A stretch of DNA of 64,000 nucleotides from Rugosimonospora africana (GTDB taxonomy: Bacteria; Actinomycetota; Actinomycetes; Mycobacteriales; Micromonosporaceae): NCBI RefSeq assembly GCF_016862975.1, contig NZ_BONZ01000084.1, forward strand, positions 1-64,000, read 5' to 3'. Positions 52,201 through 60,017 of the stretch are shown in pieces (within the stretch, counting starts at the first letter, position 1; the number at the start of each line of letters is the position of its first letter). The notes beneath the pieces were generated by a model that was not told the origin of the DNA, did not search any database, and saw nothing but the letters and a program-made list of their open reading frames with translations. The translations under genes and the position numbers were made by a program.

Positions 52201-52225
52201 GGCCCGCGTCGTGGCGGCGCGGGCC
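52201..52225. terminator. Hairpin between binding protein and permease genes
   Basis: GGCCCGCG, a 9-nt loop, then CGCGGGCC, 20 bp after the binding-protein stop. As an intra-operon hairpin it could attenuate transcription or protect the upstream mRNA. Confidence 0.5.
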
Positions 52226-52229
52226 GGCC

Positions 52230-52293
52230 GTGCCGCGTGAGGGCCGTGCCGTATGAAGGCTGTGCCGCCTGAGGGTCGTACCGCGTGAGACAA
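52230..52293. repeat. 16-bp tandem repeat, four units, non-coding
   Basis: Units read GTGCCGCGTGAGGGCC, GTGCCGTATGAAGGCT, GTGCCGCCTGAGGGTC and GTACCGCGTGAGACAA, directly before the permease ribosome-binding site. Confidence 0.8.
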
Positions 52294-52304
52294 GGGGGTC
52301 AGCG

Positions 52305-53252
52305 ATGGCCAACGTCAGCGACGACTGGGCTGGGTCGCGGCGCGGCACGAGGCGCGCCGAGCCAGACCGGCCGCAACAGCGCCGCGCGCGCCGGGTGAAC
52401 TGGCGGGAGGCGCGATCCGGGCTGCTGTTCGTGCTGCCCTGCTTCCTGCTGTTCGTCGTGTTCCGGTTCGGTCCGGCCATCGCCGGCGGTGTCCTGGCCT
52501 TCACCGACTACGCCATCGGCGGTGAGGCGCACTGGAAGGGCCTGGCGAACTTCCGCCGCCTGGTCGACGACCCGACGTTCTGGTCGGCCCTGCGGGTCAC
52601 CGTCATCTACACGGTGCTGGCCGTACCGCTGACGATGGCCGTCGCGCTCGGCATGGCGCTGCTCGTGCGCCGATCGTTCCGGGGCACCAAGCTGTTGCGC
52701 TCCATCTTCTTCCTGCCGGTGGTCACCAGCCTGGTGCTGGCCGGGGTCATCTTCACCTGGGTGTTCTCCGCGAACGGTCCGTGGTCGAGTCTCATGCGGC
52801 TGCTCGGACTGCCGCACGGGTCCTGGATTGCCGACAGCAGGCTGGTGATCCCGGCGCTGGTACTCGTCTCGGTCTGGTCCCGCTTCGGGTACGGGATGCT
52901 GATCCTGCTCGCCCGGCTGCAGGACATCCCGACCGAACTGGAGGAGGCGGCGCTGACCGACGGCGCCGGCCCGGTCCAGCGCTTCCGTCACATCGTGCTG
53001 CCGCACCTGCGCCCCGCACTGTTCTTCGTGGCCGTCATCGAGACCACGGTGTCGTTCCAGGTCTTCGACACCGTGTACGTGATGACCAGCGGAGGGCCCG
53101 TGCGGGCCAGCTACACCCTGGTCTTCGCGCTCTACGACCAGGGATTCCACTATTTCGACCTGGGGTACGCCAGCGCGATCGGTCTGGCGCTGTTCGTGAT
53201 GACCCTGATCGTGGCGCTGATCCAGCGCAGTACGTTGGGGAGGCAACAATGA
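52305..53252 (+). CDS. Carbohydrate ABC transporter permease, MalF type
   Basis: A 315-aa inner-membrane protein with a ~35-residue Arg-rich cytosolic start, about six membrane segments (first SGLLFVLPCFLLFVVFRFG) and the EAA loop LQDIPTELEEAALTDGAGPV. AAGGGGG lies 6 bp before the ATG. The first ~20 codons coincide with the dispersed repeat shared with 43426-43476. It overlaps the MalG-type permease by 4 bp. No ATPase gene is nearby. Confidence 0.92.
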   Translation: MANVSDDWAGSRRGTRRAEPDRPQQRRARRVNWREARSGLLFVLPCFLLFVVFRFGPAIAGGVLAFTDYAIGGEAHWKGLANFRRLVDDPTFWSALRVTVIYTVLAVPLTMAVALGMALLVRRSFRGTKLLRSIFFLPVVTSLVLAGVIFTWVFSANGPWSSLMRLLGLPHGSWIADSRLVIPALVLVSVWSRFGYGMLILLARLQDIPTELEEAALTDGAGPVQRFRHIVLPHLRPALFFVAVIETTVSFQVFDTVYVMTSGGPVRASYTLVFALYDQGFHYFDLGYASAIGLALFVMTLIVALIQRSTLGRQQ

Positions 53253-54157
53253 GCCTGACCTCCGCGCCGCCCGGGACCCGGGCCCGCCCGACGGACGACG
53301 CCGCGCATCCGCGGCGTCGCGGCTGGCGCTACCGGCCGTTGCGACCCGGCCGGGCGGGCACCGCCGCGCGGGCGGTGTTTCTCGCGGTGGCCGCGCTGGT
53401 CACCCTGTTCCCGTTCTACGCGATGGTGGTGCTGTCCTTCCGGCCCACCGGACCGGTGACGTTCCCGCGCAGCCTGTGGCCGTGGCCGCTGTCGACCGAG
53501 GCGTACCATCAGTTGCTCGGCGCGCAGAATGTGTTGCGGTGGACGCTGAACACTCTGGTCTACGCGGTGGTCTCGGTGGTCGCGGTGCTCCTGCTGTCCT
53601 CGCTGGCCGGCTACGCCTTCGCCAAGAAACGCTTCCCGGGCAAGGAGACGATGTTCTGGTCGTTCCTGGCCATGCTCATGGTGCCGTACCAGATCACCCT
53701 GATCCCGACCTTCATCATCATCGCGAAGGCCAACGGAGTGGACACCTACTGGGGGCTGATCCTGCCCAGCCTGGCCAACGCCCAGGCGGTGTTCCTCATG
53801 CGCCAGTTCATCCAGACGCTGCCCGACTCGCTGTTCGAGGCCGCCCGGCTCGACGGCTGCTCGGAGCTGCGGGTGTACCGCACCATCGTGCTGCCGCTGA
53901 TCCGGCCGATCCTGGTCACCCTGGGCATCTTCGTCTTCCTCTGGCACTGGAACGACTTCCTCTGGCCGCTGGTCATCGGGCAGAGCGAGAGCATGCGCAC
54001 GCTGACCACGGGCGTGGCCTCCCTGCAGCAGCAGAACGTGCCGCTGAACATGCTGCTGGCCGGCTCGGTGGTGGCCTTCGTGCCAATCTTCCTGGCGTAC
54101 CTGATGGGGCAGCGGTACTTCGCCGAAGGCGTGACCATGTCCGGCATCAAGGGCTGA
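53249..54157 (+). CDS. Carbohydrate ABC transporter permease, MalG type
   Basis: A 302-aa inner-membrane protein with about six membrane segments and the EAA loop QTLPDSLFEAARLDGCSELR; the C-terminal ending YFAEGVTMSGIKG is typical of MalG-type permeases. The ATG overlaps the previous stop (ATGA) with GGGGAGG 6 bp upstream. It completes the importer apart from the ATPase, presumably supplied by a shared MsiK-like protein elsewhere in the genome. Confidence 0.93.
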   Translation: MSLTSAPPGTRARPTDDAAHPRRRGWRYRPLRPGRAGTAARAVFLAVAALVTLFPFYAMVVLSFRPTGPVTFPRSLWPWPLSTEAYHQLLGAQNVLRWTLNTLVYAVVSVVAVLLLSSLAGYAFAKKRFPGKETMFWSFLAMLMVPYQITLIPTFIIIAKANGVDTYWGLILPSLANAQAVFLMRQFIQTLPDSLFEAARLDGCSELRVYRTIVLPLIRPILVTLGIFVFLWHWNDFLWPLVIGQSESMRTLTTGVASLQQQNVPLNMLLAGSVVAFVPIFLAYLMGQRYFAEGVTMSGIKG

Positions 54158-54258
54158 GCCCGCCCGAAGACCCCGGCCTCCGGGCCGACCCGCGAACCGC
54201 GGCCGTCACGGTCGCGGCGCGGGCCGACCCGTTGGTTGGCGCAGGCGCGCGTGCGGTG

Positions 54259-55368
54259 TCAGGCCGAGGGGCCGTGGTTGGACCAGGCGAGAATCCGCGG
54301 CTGCCCGTGGTTGTCGCACCCGGCCTCGCCGGGGTAGTCGTTGTCGCCGACGAACAGGTGCGACACGGCAAGGCGCTTGACCGTGTACCCGGAGACCAAC
54401 TCGTTGTCGTGGAACACGTTGCCGTGCGAGGCGCACTCCCGGGTGTGGCCCGGATTCTCCGCTACGCAGGTGGCGTCGCAGAACCAGTCGGTGACGAACC
54501 CGTCGGCGCCGGCCCGGACGAAGACGTTGGCGTAGACGCGGTTGTCGTCGCTGTCGTTGCGCACGCGTACCGGGTCGTTGCTGATGTCGACGAACTGGTT
54601 GCCGACCACGGTGTTGCGGCTGCTGTCGTGGGCGAGGTAGACGCCGTGCATCAACCCGTCCGCCCCGGAGTTCTCCAGGCGTTCGAACAGGTTGCCGACG
54701 ATCAGGTTGTCGCTGGAGTTGACGAAGTCGAGCGCGCCCCAGCCGTAGTGCGACGGCACGTACAGCGAGCCGCCGTCCCGGAAGGTCATGCCCGACACCA
54801 CGTTGTGGTTCAGCCCGGCGGAGGTCGGCACCGCCACCCCGTTCTCGTCGACGCCGGTCGGTCCGGCGATGGTCATGCCGCCGGCCGAGTAGTGCTCGAC
54901 GATCAGGTCCACGAAGCGCAGGTTGGTGTCGCCGCCCGGGCTGCCGTCCGGCAGGTTCGCCTGGAACCACCACGCCGGGGTGTCGGGGCCGTGGAAGACC
55001 GGCCGCTGGGACTGCGGTGTGATCCGGCCCGGTCGGTAGGTCGCGGGCAGGAACGAGATGGAGTGACCGGGAACGTAGAACCGCCAGCGTGCCGGCGCGC
55101 CGGTCGCCACGTAGGTGCCCGCGCCGATCCGTACCTCGACGTCCGTGTGCGGATCGGCCGCGACCAGCGCCGCCTGGGCGCCGTCGAGGGTGGCCAGCGG
55201 CGAGGCGGGACTGCTGCCGGTGTTGCTGTTCGAGCCGGTGGGGCTGAGGTACAGCGTGAAGACGGCGGGCTGGGCCGCCACGGGTACCGGATGAGTGGCG
55301 AGGACGGCGCTCAACGCGAGCACGGCACCGGCTGCCGCTCGCAGACCTATCCGGGCGGTCGTTCTCAT
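54259..55368 (-). CDS. Secreted right-handed beta-helix protein (pectate-lyase-like)
   Basis: A 369-aa protein with a signal peptide (cleavage near PVAAQ) and a beta-helix: YLSPTGSNSNTGSSPASPLA (DUF1565-like entry), then repeated N/D-rich coils (NHNVVSGMTFRDGGS, NLIVGNLFERLENSGADGLM, NTVVGNQFVDISND). Such proteins bind or cleave acidic polysaccharides. No catalytic residues can be assigned from the sequence alone. It is transcribed opposite to the importer from a divergent gap holding cluster operators e and f, so it probably supplies the oligosaccharide that the importer takes up. Confidence 0.8.
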   Translation of the reverse strand: MRTTARIGLRAAAGAVLALSAVLATHPVPVAAQPAVFTLYLSPTGSNSNTGSSPASPLATLDGAQAALVAADPHTDVEVRIGAGTYVATGAPARWRFYVPGHSISFLPATYRPGRITPQSQRPVFHGPDTPAWWFQANLPDGSPGGDTNLRFVDLIVEHYSAGGMTIAGPTGVDENGVAVPTSAGLNHNVVSGMTFRDGGSLYVPSHYGWGALDFVNSSDNLIVGNLFERLENSGADGLMHGVYLAHDSSRNTVVGNQFVDISNDPVRVRNDSDDNRVYANVFVRAGADGFVTDWFCDATCVAENPGHTRECASHGNVFHDNELVSGYTVKRLAVSHLFVGDNDYPGEAGCDNHGQPRILAWSNHGPSA

Positions 55369-55440
55369 CGACGGCTGCTCCTTCCGAGGGGTGCGGGTCG
55401 ACAGGTGTCGACCAGGGTCGATCGTAGGCGGCGCATCGCA

Positions 55441-55461
55441 CTTTAGGTCAAGGCCGAAATT
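55441..55461 (+). promoter_or_regulatory. Cluster operator site e
   Basis: CTTTAGGTCAAGGCCGAAAT matches the core GGTC-N3-4-GCCG of the other sites. It lies 73 bp upstream of the beta-helix gene start. Confidence 0.6.
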
Positions 55462-55503
55462 GCGATTCAGCAGTGAATGCCGCGATGGCTGGGGGTACCC
55501 ATC

Positions 55504-55524
55504 ATTAACGGCTACGACCTAAAC
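55504..55524 (-). promoter_or_regulatory. Cluster operator site f
   Basis: On the minus strand: GTTTAGGTCGTAGCCGTTAA. It ends 8 bp before the GTG start of the hydroxyacid dehydrogenase; spaced 63 bp from site e in the same 164-bp gap. Confidence 0.65.
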
Positions 55525-55532
55525 TCTCAGAC

Positions 55533-56546
55533 GTGCAGTCCGCCCTCACCGTCGCGGTCGCTCTGCCGGCCGCGTTGCGCGACATGTTCTTCCCGGCGCC
55601 ACTCGACCAGCGGCTCGCCGCCGCCGGGCGGCTGGTGTTGCCGCCGCCCGGCACCGACCCGAGAGACCCGGAGAGCTTCGCCCGCCTGCTCGCCGACGTG
55701 GACGCGGTGGTGACCGGATGGGGCTGCCCGCCACTGACCGCCTCGGTGCTGGACGGGGCGCCCCGGTTGCGGCTGCTGGCGCACACCGGCGCGTCGGTGC
55801 GGCCGTACGTCACCGCCGACGGCTTCGCCCGCGGCGTGCGGGTGACCCAGGCCGGTGCGGCGATGGCGCACGCGGTGGGGGAGCAGGCGCTGGCGCTGAC
55901 CCTGGCACTGCTGCACCGCCTGCACCGGTTCGACCACGCCCTGCGCGCCGGTGCCGAATGGACAGCCGCCAAGGCGGCTCCGTCCCGGTACGAGCTGCGC
56001 GGTTCACCCGTCGGGGTGGTCGGCGCCTCGCGGACCGGGTGCGCCTACATCGCGCTGGTACGCGCGTTGGGTGCCGAGGTCAGGTGTGCCGATCCGTACC
56101 TGTCCGAGCCGGCGGCCGCCGAGCTCGGCGTGACCCGTACCGGCCTGGATGAGTTGCTGCGCGGCTGCCGGGTGGTGTCGCTGCACGCGCCGGTGCTGCC
56201 GGACACCGTGGGTCTGCTCGGCGCGCGCGAGCTCGCCCTGTTGCCGGACAGCGCGCTGCTGGTCAACACGGCCCGGTCGGCCCTCGTCGACGGCGCCGCT
56301 CTGCTGGCCGAGCTGGAGAGCGGCCGCATCGACGCGGCGCTGGACGTGTTCGACGAGGAGCCACTTCCGGTGACGCATCCGCTGCGCGGTCTGCCGAACG
56401 TGCTGCTGACCCCGCACGAGGCGGCGGGCACCCAGGAGTCGCGCCGGAGGGCGGGCGAGATCGTGCTGGCGGAGCTGGGCCGGTTCTCCTCGGGTGCGCC
56501 GCTGGAGCACGAGGTCACCGAGCCGATGCTCGCGCGGATGGGCTGA
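55533..56546 (+). CDS. D-isomer-specific 2-hydroxyacid dehydrogenase
   Basis: A 337-aa NAD-dependent dehydrogenase with the cofactor loop VGVVGASRTGC (a variant GxxxxG), the catalytic Arg in LLVNTARSALVDG, Glu in DVFDEEPLP and His in LTPHEAAGTQES. It would reduce or oxidise a 2-keto/2-hydroxy acid, fitting the pyruvate-like products that aldolase-fold enzymes release. The GTG at 55533 is 8 bp from operator f, close enough that the message may be leaderless. Confidence 0.87.
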   Translation: MQSALTVAVALPAALRDMFFPAPLDQRLAAAGRLVLPPPGTDPRDPESFARLLADVDAVVTGWGCPPLTASVLDGAPRLRLLAHTGASVRPYVTADGFARGVRVTQAGAAMAHAVGEQALALTLALLHRLHRFDHALRAGAEWTAAKAAPSRYELRGSPVGVVGASRTGCAYIALVRALGAEVRCADPYLSEPAAAELGVTRTGLDELLRGCRVVSLHAPVLPDTVGLLGARELALLPDSALLVNTARSALVDGAALLAELESGRIDAALDVFDEEPLPVTHPLRGLPNVLLTPHEAAGTQESRRRAGEIVLAELGRFSSGAPLEHEVTEPMLARMG

Positions 56547-56585
56547 GCGCACCGCCCGCCCCGAACCGACGCGGCCCGAGCACTC

Positions 56586-56686
56586 CGCCCGCCCGGCCCC
56601 GCCGCGGCCCGCGTGCGCGGCTCGCCCCGCCCGGCCCTGCCGTGGCCTGCGTGCGCGCCCCGCCCGGCCCTGCCGCGCCGCGGGCC
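56586..56686. repeat. Imperfect ~34-bp tandem repeat, three units, non-coding
   Basis: Each unit starts CGCCCCGCCCGGCCC and continues (T/C)GCCG(C/T)GGCC(C/T)GCGTGCG. It lies in the 262-bp gap after the hydroxyacid dehydrogenase, which otherwise contains only operator d and the next ribosome-binding site. Confidence 0.65.
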
Positions 56687-56762
56687 GCCGCGCTTCGGCC
56701 CGGGTTCCAGTTCCGGCTGCGGCCGAAAAGTCTATCTGGACGCCGGATGCCGCAGTGATGAA

Positions 56763-56783
56763 TGATACGGGCTGGACCGTAAC
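56763..56783 (-). promoter_or_regulatory. Cluster operator site d (before the beta-propeller gene)
   Basis: On the minus strand: GTTACGGTCCAGCCCGTATC. On the plus strand it reads as the near-palindrome TACGG-N6-CCGTA. It ends 25 bp before the ATG at 56809. Confidence 0.65.
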
Positions 56784-56808
56784 CGGTTGGCACCGCTTGG
56801 GAGGACCG

Positions 56809-58944
56809 ATGCGCAGACGTACCCTGCTCGCCACCCCCGCGCTCGCGGCCGGGGCCGCTCTGCTGCCCGCCACGGCGGCGGAGGCGGCCGGCACGAGCCC
56901 GAGCGCGCCGGCCGGCACGAGCCCGAGTGCGCCGGCCGGCACGAGCCCGAGTGCGCCGGCCGGCGGTGGCCAACCGGTGCCGCTCGCGGTGCCACTGCAC
57001 GACGTGAATGTCATCGGCGGGCGGGTGCTCACGCTGCCCGACGGCACCCCGATGCTGTACGGGGTGACCACCGGAACCCCGGCGAAACTGTCCGGTGTGG
57101 ACGCCCGCAGCGGGGTGGCCCGGTTCAGCGTGCCGTTGCCGGACGCGGACGGCTCGTACACCGTGGTCGCCGGCACGGACGGCAGCCTCTACGCCGGCGC
57201 GTACGACAACGGGCGTCTCTACCGGGTGTCCGCGGACGGCGCCACGGTGACCGACCTCGGTCAACCGCTGGCCGACCAGACCTTCCTCTGGGACCTCGCG
57301 GTCGCCCCGGACGGCCGGCTGTTCGGCGTCACCTACCCCGGCGCCCGGCTGTTCGCCTACGACCCGGCCGGCGGCGGCGTCCACGACTACGGCGCTGTCA
57401 CCGCCGACACCACCCAGGCCCGCACCGTCGAGGTGGTCGGCGCGACCGTCTATGTCGGCACCATGACGCCGGCCCACCTGTTCGCCATCGACGCGGCCAG
57501 CGGCGCGAAGACCGAGCTGCCGCTGCCGTCCGGGGTCGACGCGGCCACGCAGTCCATCTTCGACGTCAACGCCGCCGGCGGCCTGCTGTACGTGCGGATC
57601 GGCACCGACATCAAGTACTCCCCGCTCTACGCCCTCGACCCGGCCACCGGCCAGTGGTCGGCGCCGCTGTCCCAGGTGGCCGGTCTGGAGCTGCCGGCAC
57701 CGGACCCGGACGGTCGGGTCTACGTGATGCGGAACAACGAGCTGACCGCGTGGGATCCGGCATCCGGAGCGAGCAGCGGCACCGGGCTGGTCTACCCGGG
57801 GCGGGTCTACAACTACCGCGGCGTGGGCTGGGTCGACCTGGCCGATCCGGACTGGCCGGGGCAGACGCTGACCGGCTGGTTCTGGCGTGGCGAGCTGTGG
57901 AGGTACAACCCGGAGACCGGCAAGAGCTGGGTGAGCACCGACTCCACGCTGCCGGGCGAGCCGATTCCGGTCATCTCGCTGGCCTCCGCCCACGACGGCA
58001 CCGTGCTGGCGGGCGGCTACCTGGGCGGGTTCGCACGGGTCGACCCGGACGACGCCACCGTGCAGTTCCACCGCTTCTCGCAGACCGAACGGCTGCTGGA
58101 CGACGGTACCGCGATCTGGCTGGGCACCTATCCGGACGCCCGCGGGTACCGTTACGACCCGGCACGGCCGTGGAGCAGCCCGGAGTACTCGCCGGGGCCG
58201 CCCGGCACCCCGGACAACCCGGTCACCGCGTGGAACTTCGCCGGGTACGCCGATCCTCAGGACCGGATCCTCTCACTGGCCCGCGTCGGCGATTACCTGA
58301 TCGGCGGTACCGGTCCGAAGGGGCCCACGTTCGGCGGGGCGCTGGCCGTCTACGACACCGGCAGCGGGCAGGCCCGGTTCACCGCGACCGGACTGGGCGA
58401 CCGTGCGGCGAGCGCGTTGGCCGCCCCGGCCCGCAGCCGTGCGGACATCGTCTACGTCGGCACCTGGACCCAGGGCGGAACCGGGGCCGGCACTCCGCCG
58501 GAGACCCTGGGTACGGTCTTCGCCTATGACATCGGGCGCGACCGGGTGCTCTGGCAGCGCAGCCCGGTACCGGGTGCGGCCCGCTACGCGGCGCTGCTGT
58601 TCGACACCCAGGGTCGATTGTGGACGGTGGCCGACAGCACGCTGGCGGAGCTGAATCCGGCGAACGGGAAGGTGCGCCGCAGTGTGCGTCTGGGCGACCC
58701 GGTCTCCGGCGGCACCTGGCCGGCCGAGGTTGCCATCCTGCAGCCGGCACCGGGGGGCCAGGCGCTGTACGTCAAGTCCGGCGGCCGGGTCTGGTGGGTC
58801 TCCACCCGTACCTTGGCGGCCACCGACCTCGGCCTGCCCGGATATCGCGAGTTCACCGCCCTGCCGTGCGGTGACCTGGTGCTCGCGCTGGACGAACAGC
58901 TCTACCGGTGGACTCCACCGGCCCGGCTGCGGGGCGGGGCCTGA
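56809..58944 (+). CDS. Tat-exported beta-propeller protein
   Basis: A 711-aa protein with a twin-arginine signal (RRRTLLATPALAAGAALLPA), a repeat linker (three AGTSPSAP units) and then ~12 propeller-type repeats (YTVVAGTDGSLYAGAYDNGR, LAVAPDGRLFGVTYPGARL, VYVGTMTPAHLF, LSLARVGDYLIGG). Several families of polysaccharide lyases are propellers, so a secreted lyase or glycan-binding role is plausible but unproven. The ATG has GGGAGGA 3 bp upstream, and operator d puts it in the cluster regulon. Confidence 0.75.
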   Translation: MRRRTLLATPALAAGAALLPATAAEAAGTSPSAPAGTSPSAPAGTSPSAPAGGGQPVPLAVPLHDVNVIGGRVLTLPDGTPMLYGVTTGTPAKLSGVDARSGVARFSVPLPDADGSYTVVAGTDGSLYAGAYDNGRLYRVSADGATVTDLGQPLADQTFLWDLAVAPDGRLFGVTYPGARLFAYDPAGGGVHDYGAVTADTTQARTVEVVGATVYVGTMTPAHLFAIDAASGAKTELPLPSGVDAATQSIFDVNAAGGLLYVRIGTDIKYSPLYALDPATGQWSAPLSQVAGLELPAPDPDGRVYVMRNNELTAWDPASGASSGTGLVYPGRVYNYRGVGWVDLADPDWPGQTLTGWFWRGELWRYNPETGKSWVSTDSTLPGEPIPVISLASAHDGTVLAGGYLGGFARVDPDDATVQFHRFSQTERLLDDGTAIWLGTYPDARGYRYDPARPWSSPEYSPGPPGTPDNPVTAWNFAGYADPQDRILSLARVGDYLIGGTGPKGPTFGGALAVYDTGSGQARFTATGLGDRAASALAAPARSRADIVYVGTWTQGGTGAGTPPETLGTVFAYDIGRDRVLWQRSPVPGAARYAALLFDTQGRLWTVADSTLAELNPANGKVRRSVRLGDPVSGGTWPAEVAILQPAPGGQALYVKSGGRVWWVSTRTLAATDLGLPGYREFTALPCGDLVLALDEQLYRWTPPARLRGGA
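56887..56958. repeat. 24-bp tandem repeat, three units, in frame
   Basis: Unit GCCGGCACGAGCCCGAG(T/C)GC followed by GCCG; units two and three are identical. It encodes the AGTSPSAP linker after the Tat signal. Confidence 0.9.
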
Positions 58945-59004
58945 CCGGACCGGGCAGCGCGGCCGTGCTGCCCGCCGGTGACTCGCCGGATAGAGTCGTG
59001 CTCC

Positions 59005-59928
59005 GTGAGGATCGGCATCGCCGGGCTGGCCACCAGCCACCCGTACACAGACGCACGCGGCCTGCGGCAGCACGCGCAGCTCGTCGTCTGGGAGCCGGAC
59101 GCCGGCCGGCTGGCCCGGTTCCGGGAGGAGCACCCCGACGCCGTGCCGGTCGCCGACCTGGACGCACTGCTGCGCGCCGACCCCGACGGCGTGGTGCTCA
59201 CCGTACCGACGCCGGAGGTCCCCGGCGCGCTGGCCCGGATCCTCGACCGGGACCTGGCGTGCTTCGTCAACAAGCCGGCCGCCGCGTCCCGGGCTCAGCT
59301 GTCCGCGCTGCGCCCGGTGGTGGCTCGGGCCCCGCACCGGGTGCTGTCCAGCTCGGTGCTGCGCTTCGCGCCGAGCTTCGCCGCGCTGGCCGACACCGCC
59401 GTCGATCGGGCCGACCTGCTGGCCGCGCGGGTCACCGTGCGCCACGATGTCGGCCTGTGGGCTACCGGCTACAACCCGTGGCAGGACGATCCGGCAAGCG
59501 GCGGTGGGACCATCGTGTCGATGGGCATCCACGGCGTGGAGCTGCTGGTCGCCCTGCTCGGCCCGGCCATGCGGGTGGTGGGCGCGACCGCGAGCATCCG
59601 CCGGTACGGCGCCCTGCGCTCGGAGGACACCGCGCTGGTGGTGCTGCGCTGGGACGACGGCCTCGTCGCGACCGTCGAGGTGCTCGGCGTGACCGCCGAG
59701 GAGTCGTACGAGGTGATCCTGCACGCCACGGACGGGGATCGCGGCACGCTGCTGCGGGGCGGGCCGGGCAGCGAGACGGCCCTCGGCTACCGGGCCACCA
59801 TCGAGGCGTTTCTGTCCATGGTGGACGGAGCGCCGAGCCCGGTGCCGTGGGAGCAGACCGAGGCCGTGTTGGGGGTGCTCGCCGATGCCCGCGCGGCCAC
59901 CGACCCCGGGCGGCGCGAGCGCGCGTGA
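59005..59928 (+). CDS. Gfo/Idh/MocA-family dehydrogenase
   Basis: A 307-aa NAD(P)-dependent oxidoreductase: N-terminal IGIAGLATSHPYTDARGL, the active-site Lys in CFVNKPAAAS (NKP instead of the usual EKP) and the helix GGGTIVSMGIHGVELLVALLG with the catalytic His. It likely oxidises the cluster's sugar or inositol-type substrate. The GTG at 59005 is preceded by TAGAGT at 8 bp, suggesting a leaderless message. I see no clear cluster operator before it; read-through from the propeller gene, 60 bp upstream, is possible. Confidence 0.87.
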   Translation: MRIGIAGLATSHPYTDARGLRQHAQLVVWEPDAGRLARFREEHPDAVPVADLDALLRADPDGVVLTVPTPEVPGALARILDRDLACFVNKPAAASRAQLSALRPVVARAPHRVLSSSVLRFAPSFAALADTAVDRADLLAARVTVRHDVGLWATGYNPWQDDPASGGGTIVSMGIHGVELLVALLGPAMRVVGATASIRRYGALRSEDTALVVLRWDDGLVATVEVLGVTAEESYEVILHATDGDRGTLLRGGPGSETALGYRATIEAFLSMVDGAPSPVPWEQTEAVLGVLADARAATDPGRRERA

Positions 59929-59980
59929 CGACGTGGCGACATGACGACGCGACGGTCGGCGCGCCGTGGGGCGGCGGCCC

Positions 59981-60010
59981 TTGACGGGTAGGAGATCTCC
60001 TACCTAATAT
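59981..60010 (+). promoter_or_regulatory. Promoter with 18-bp perfect palindrome as its spacer (ArsR operator)
   Basis: TTGACG (-35, 59981-59986) and TAATAT (-10, 60005-60010) are separated by exactly the palindrome GGTAGGAGATCTCCTACC (59987-60004). The ATG of the first gene is 8 bp after the -10, so the message is probably leaderless. The ArsR protein encoded second in the operon is the obvious binding partner. Confidence 0.85.
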
Positions 60011-60017
60011 CGGCGCC

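Noticed and set aside
56515-58071. A 518-codon minus-strand frame opposite the propeller gene
   Set aside because: Its composition is His/Gly/Arg-rich with runs such as RARAGRRTRARAG from the antisense of the 24-bp repeat. No domain is seen.
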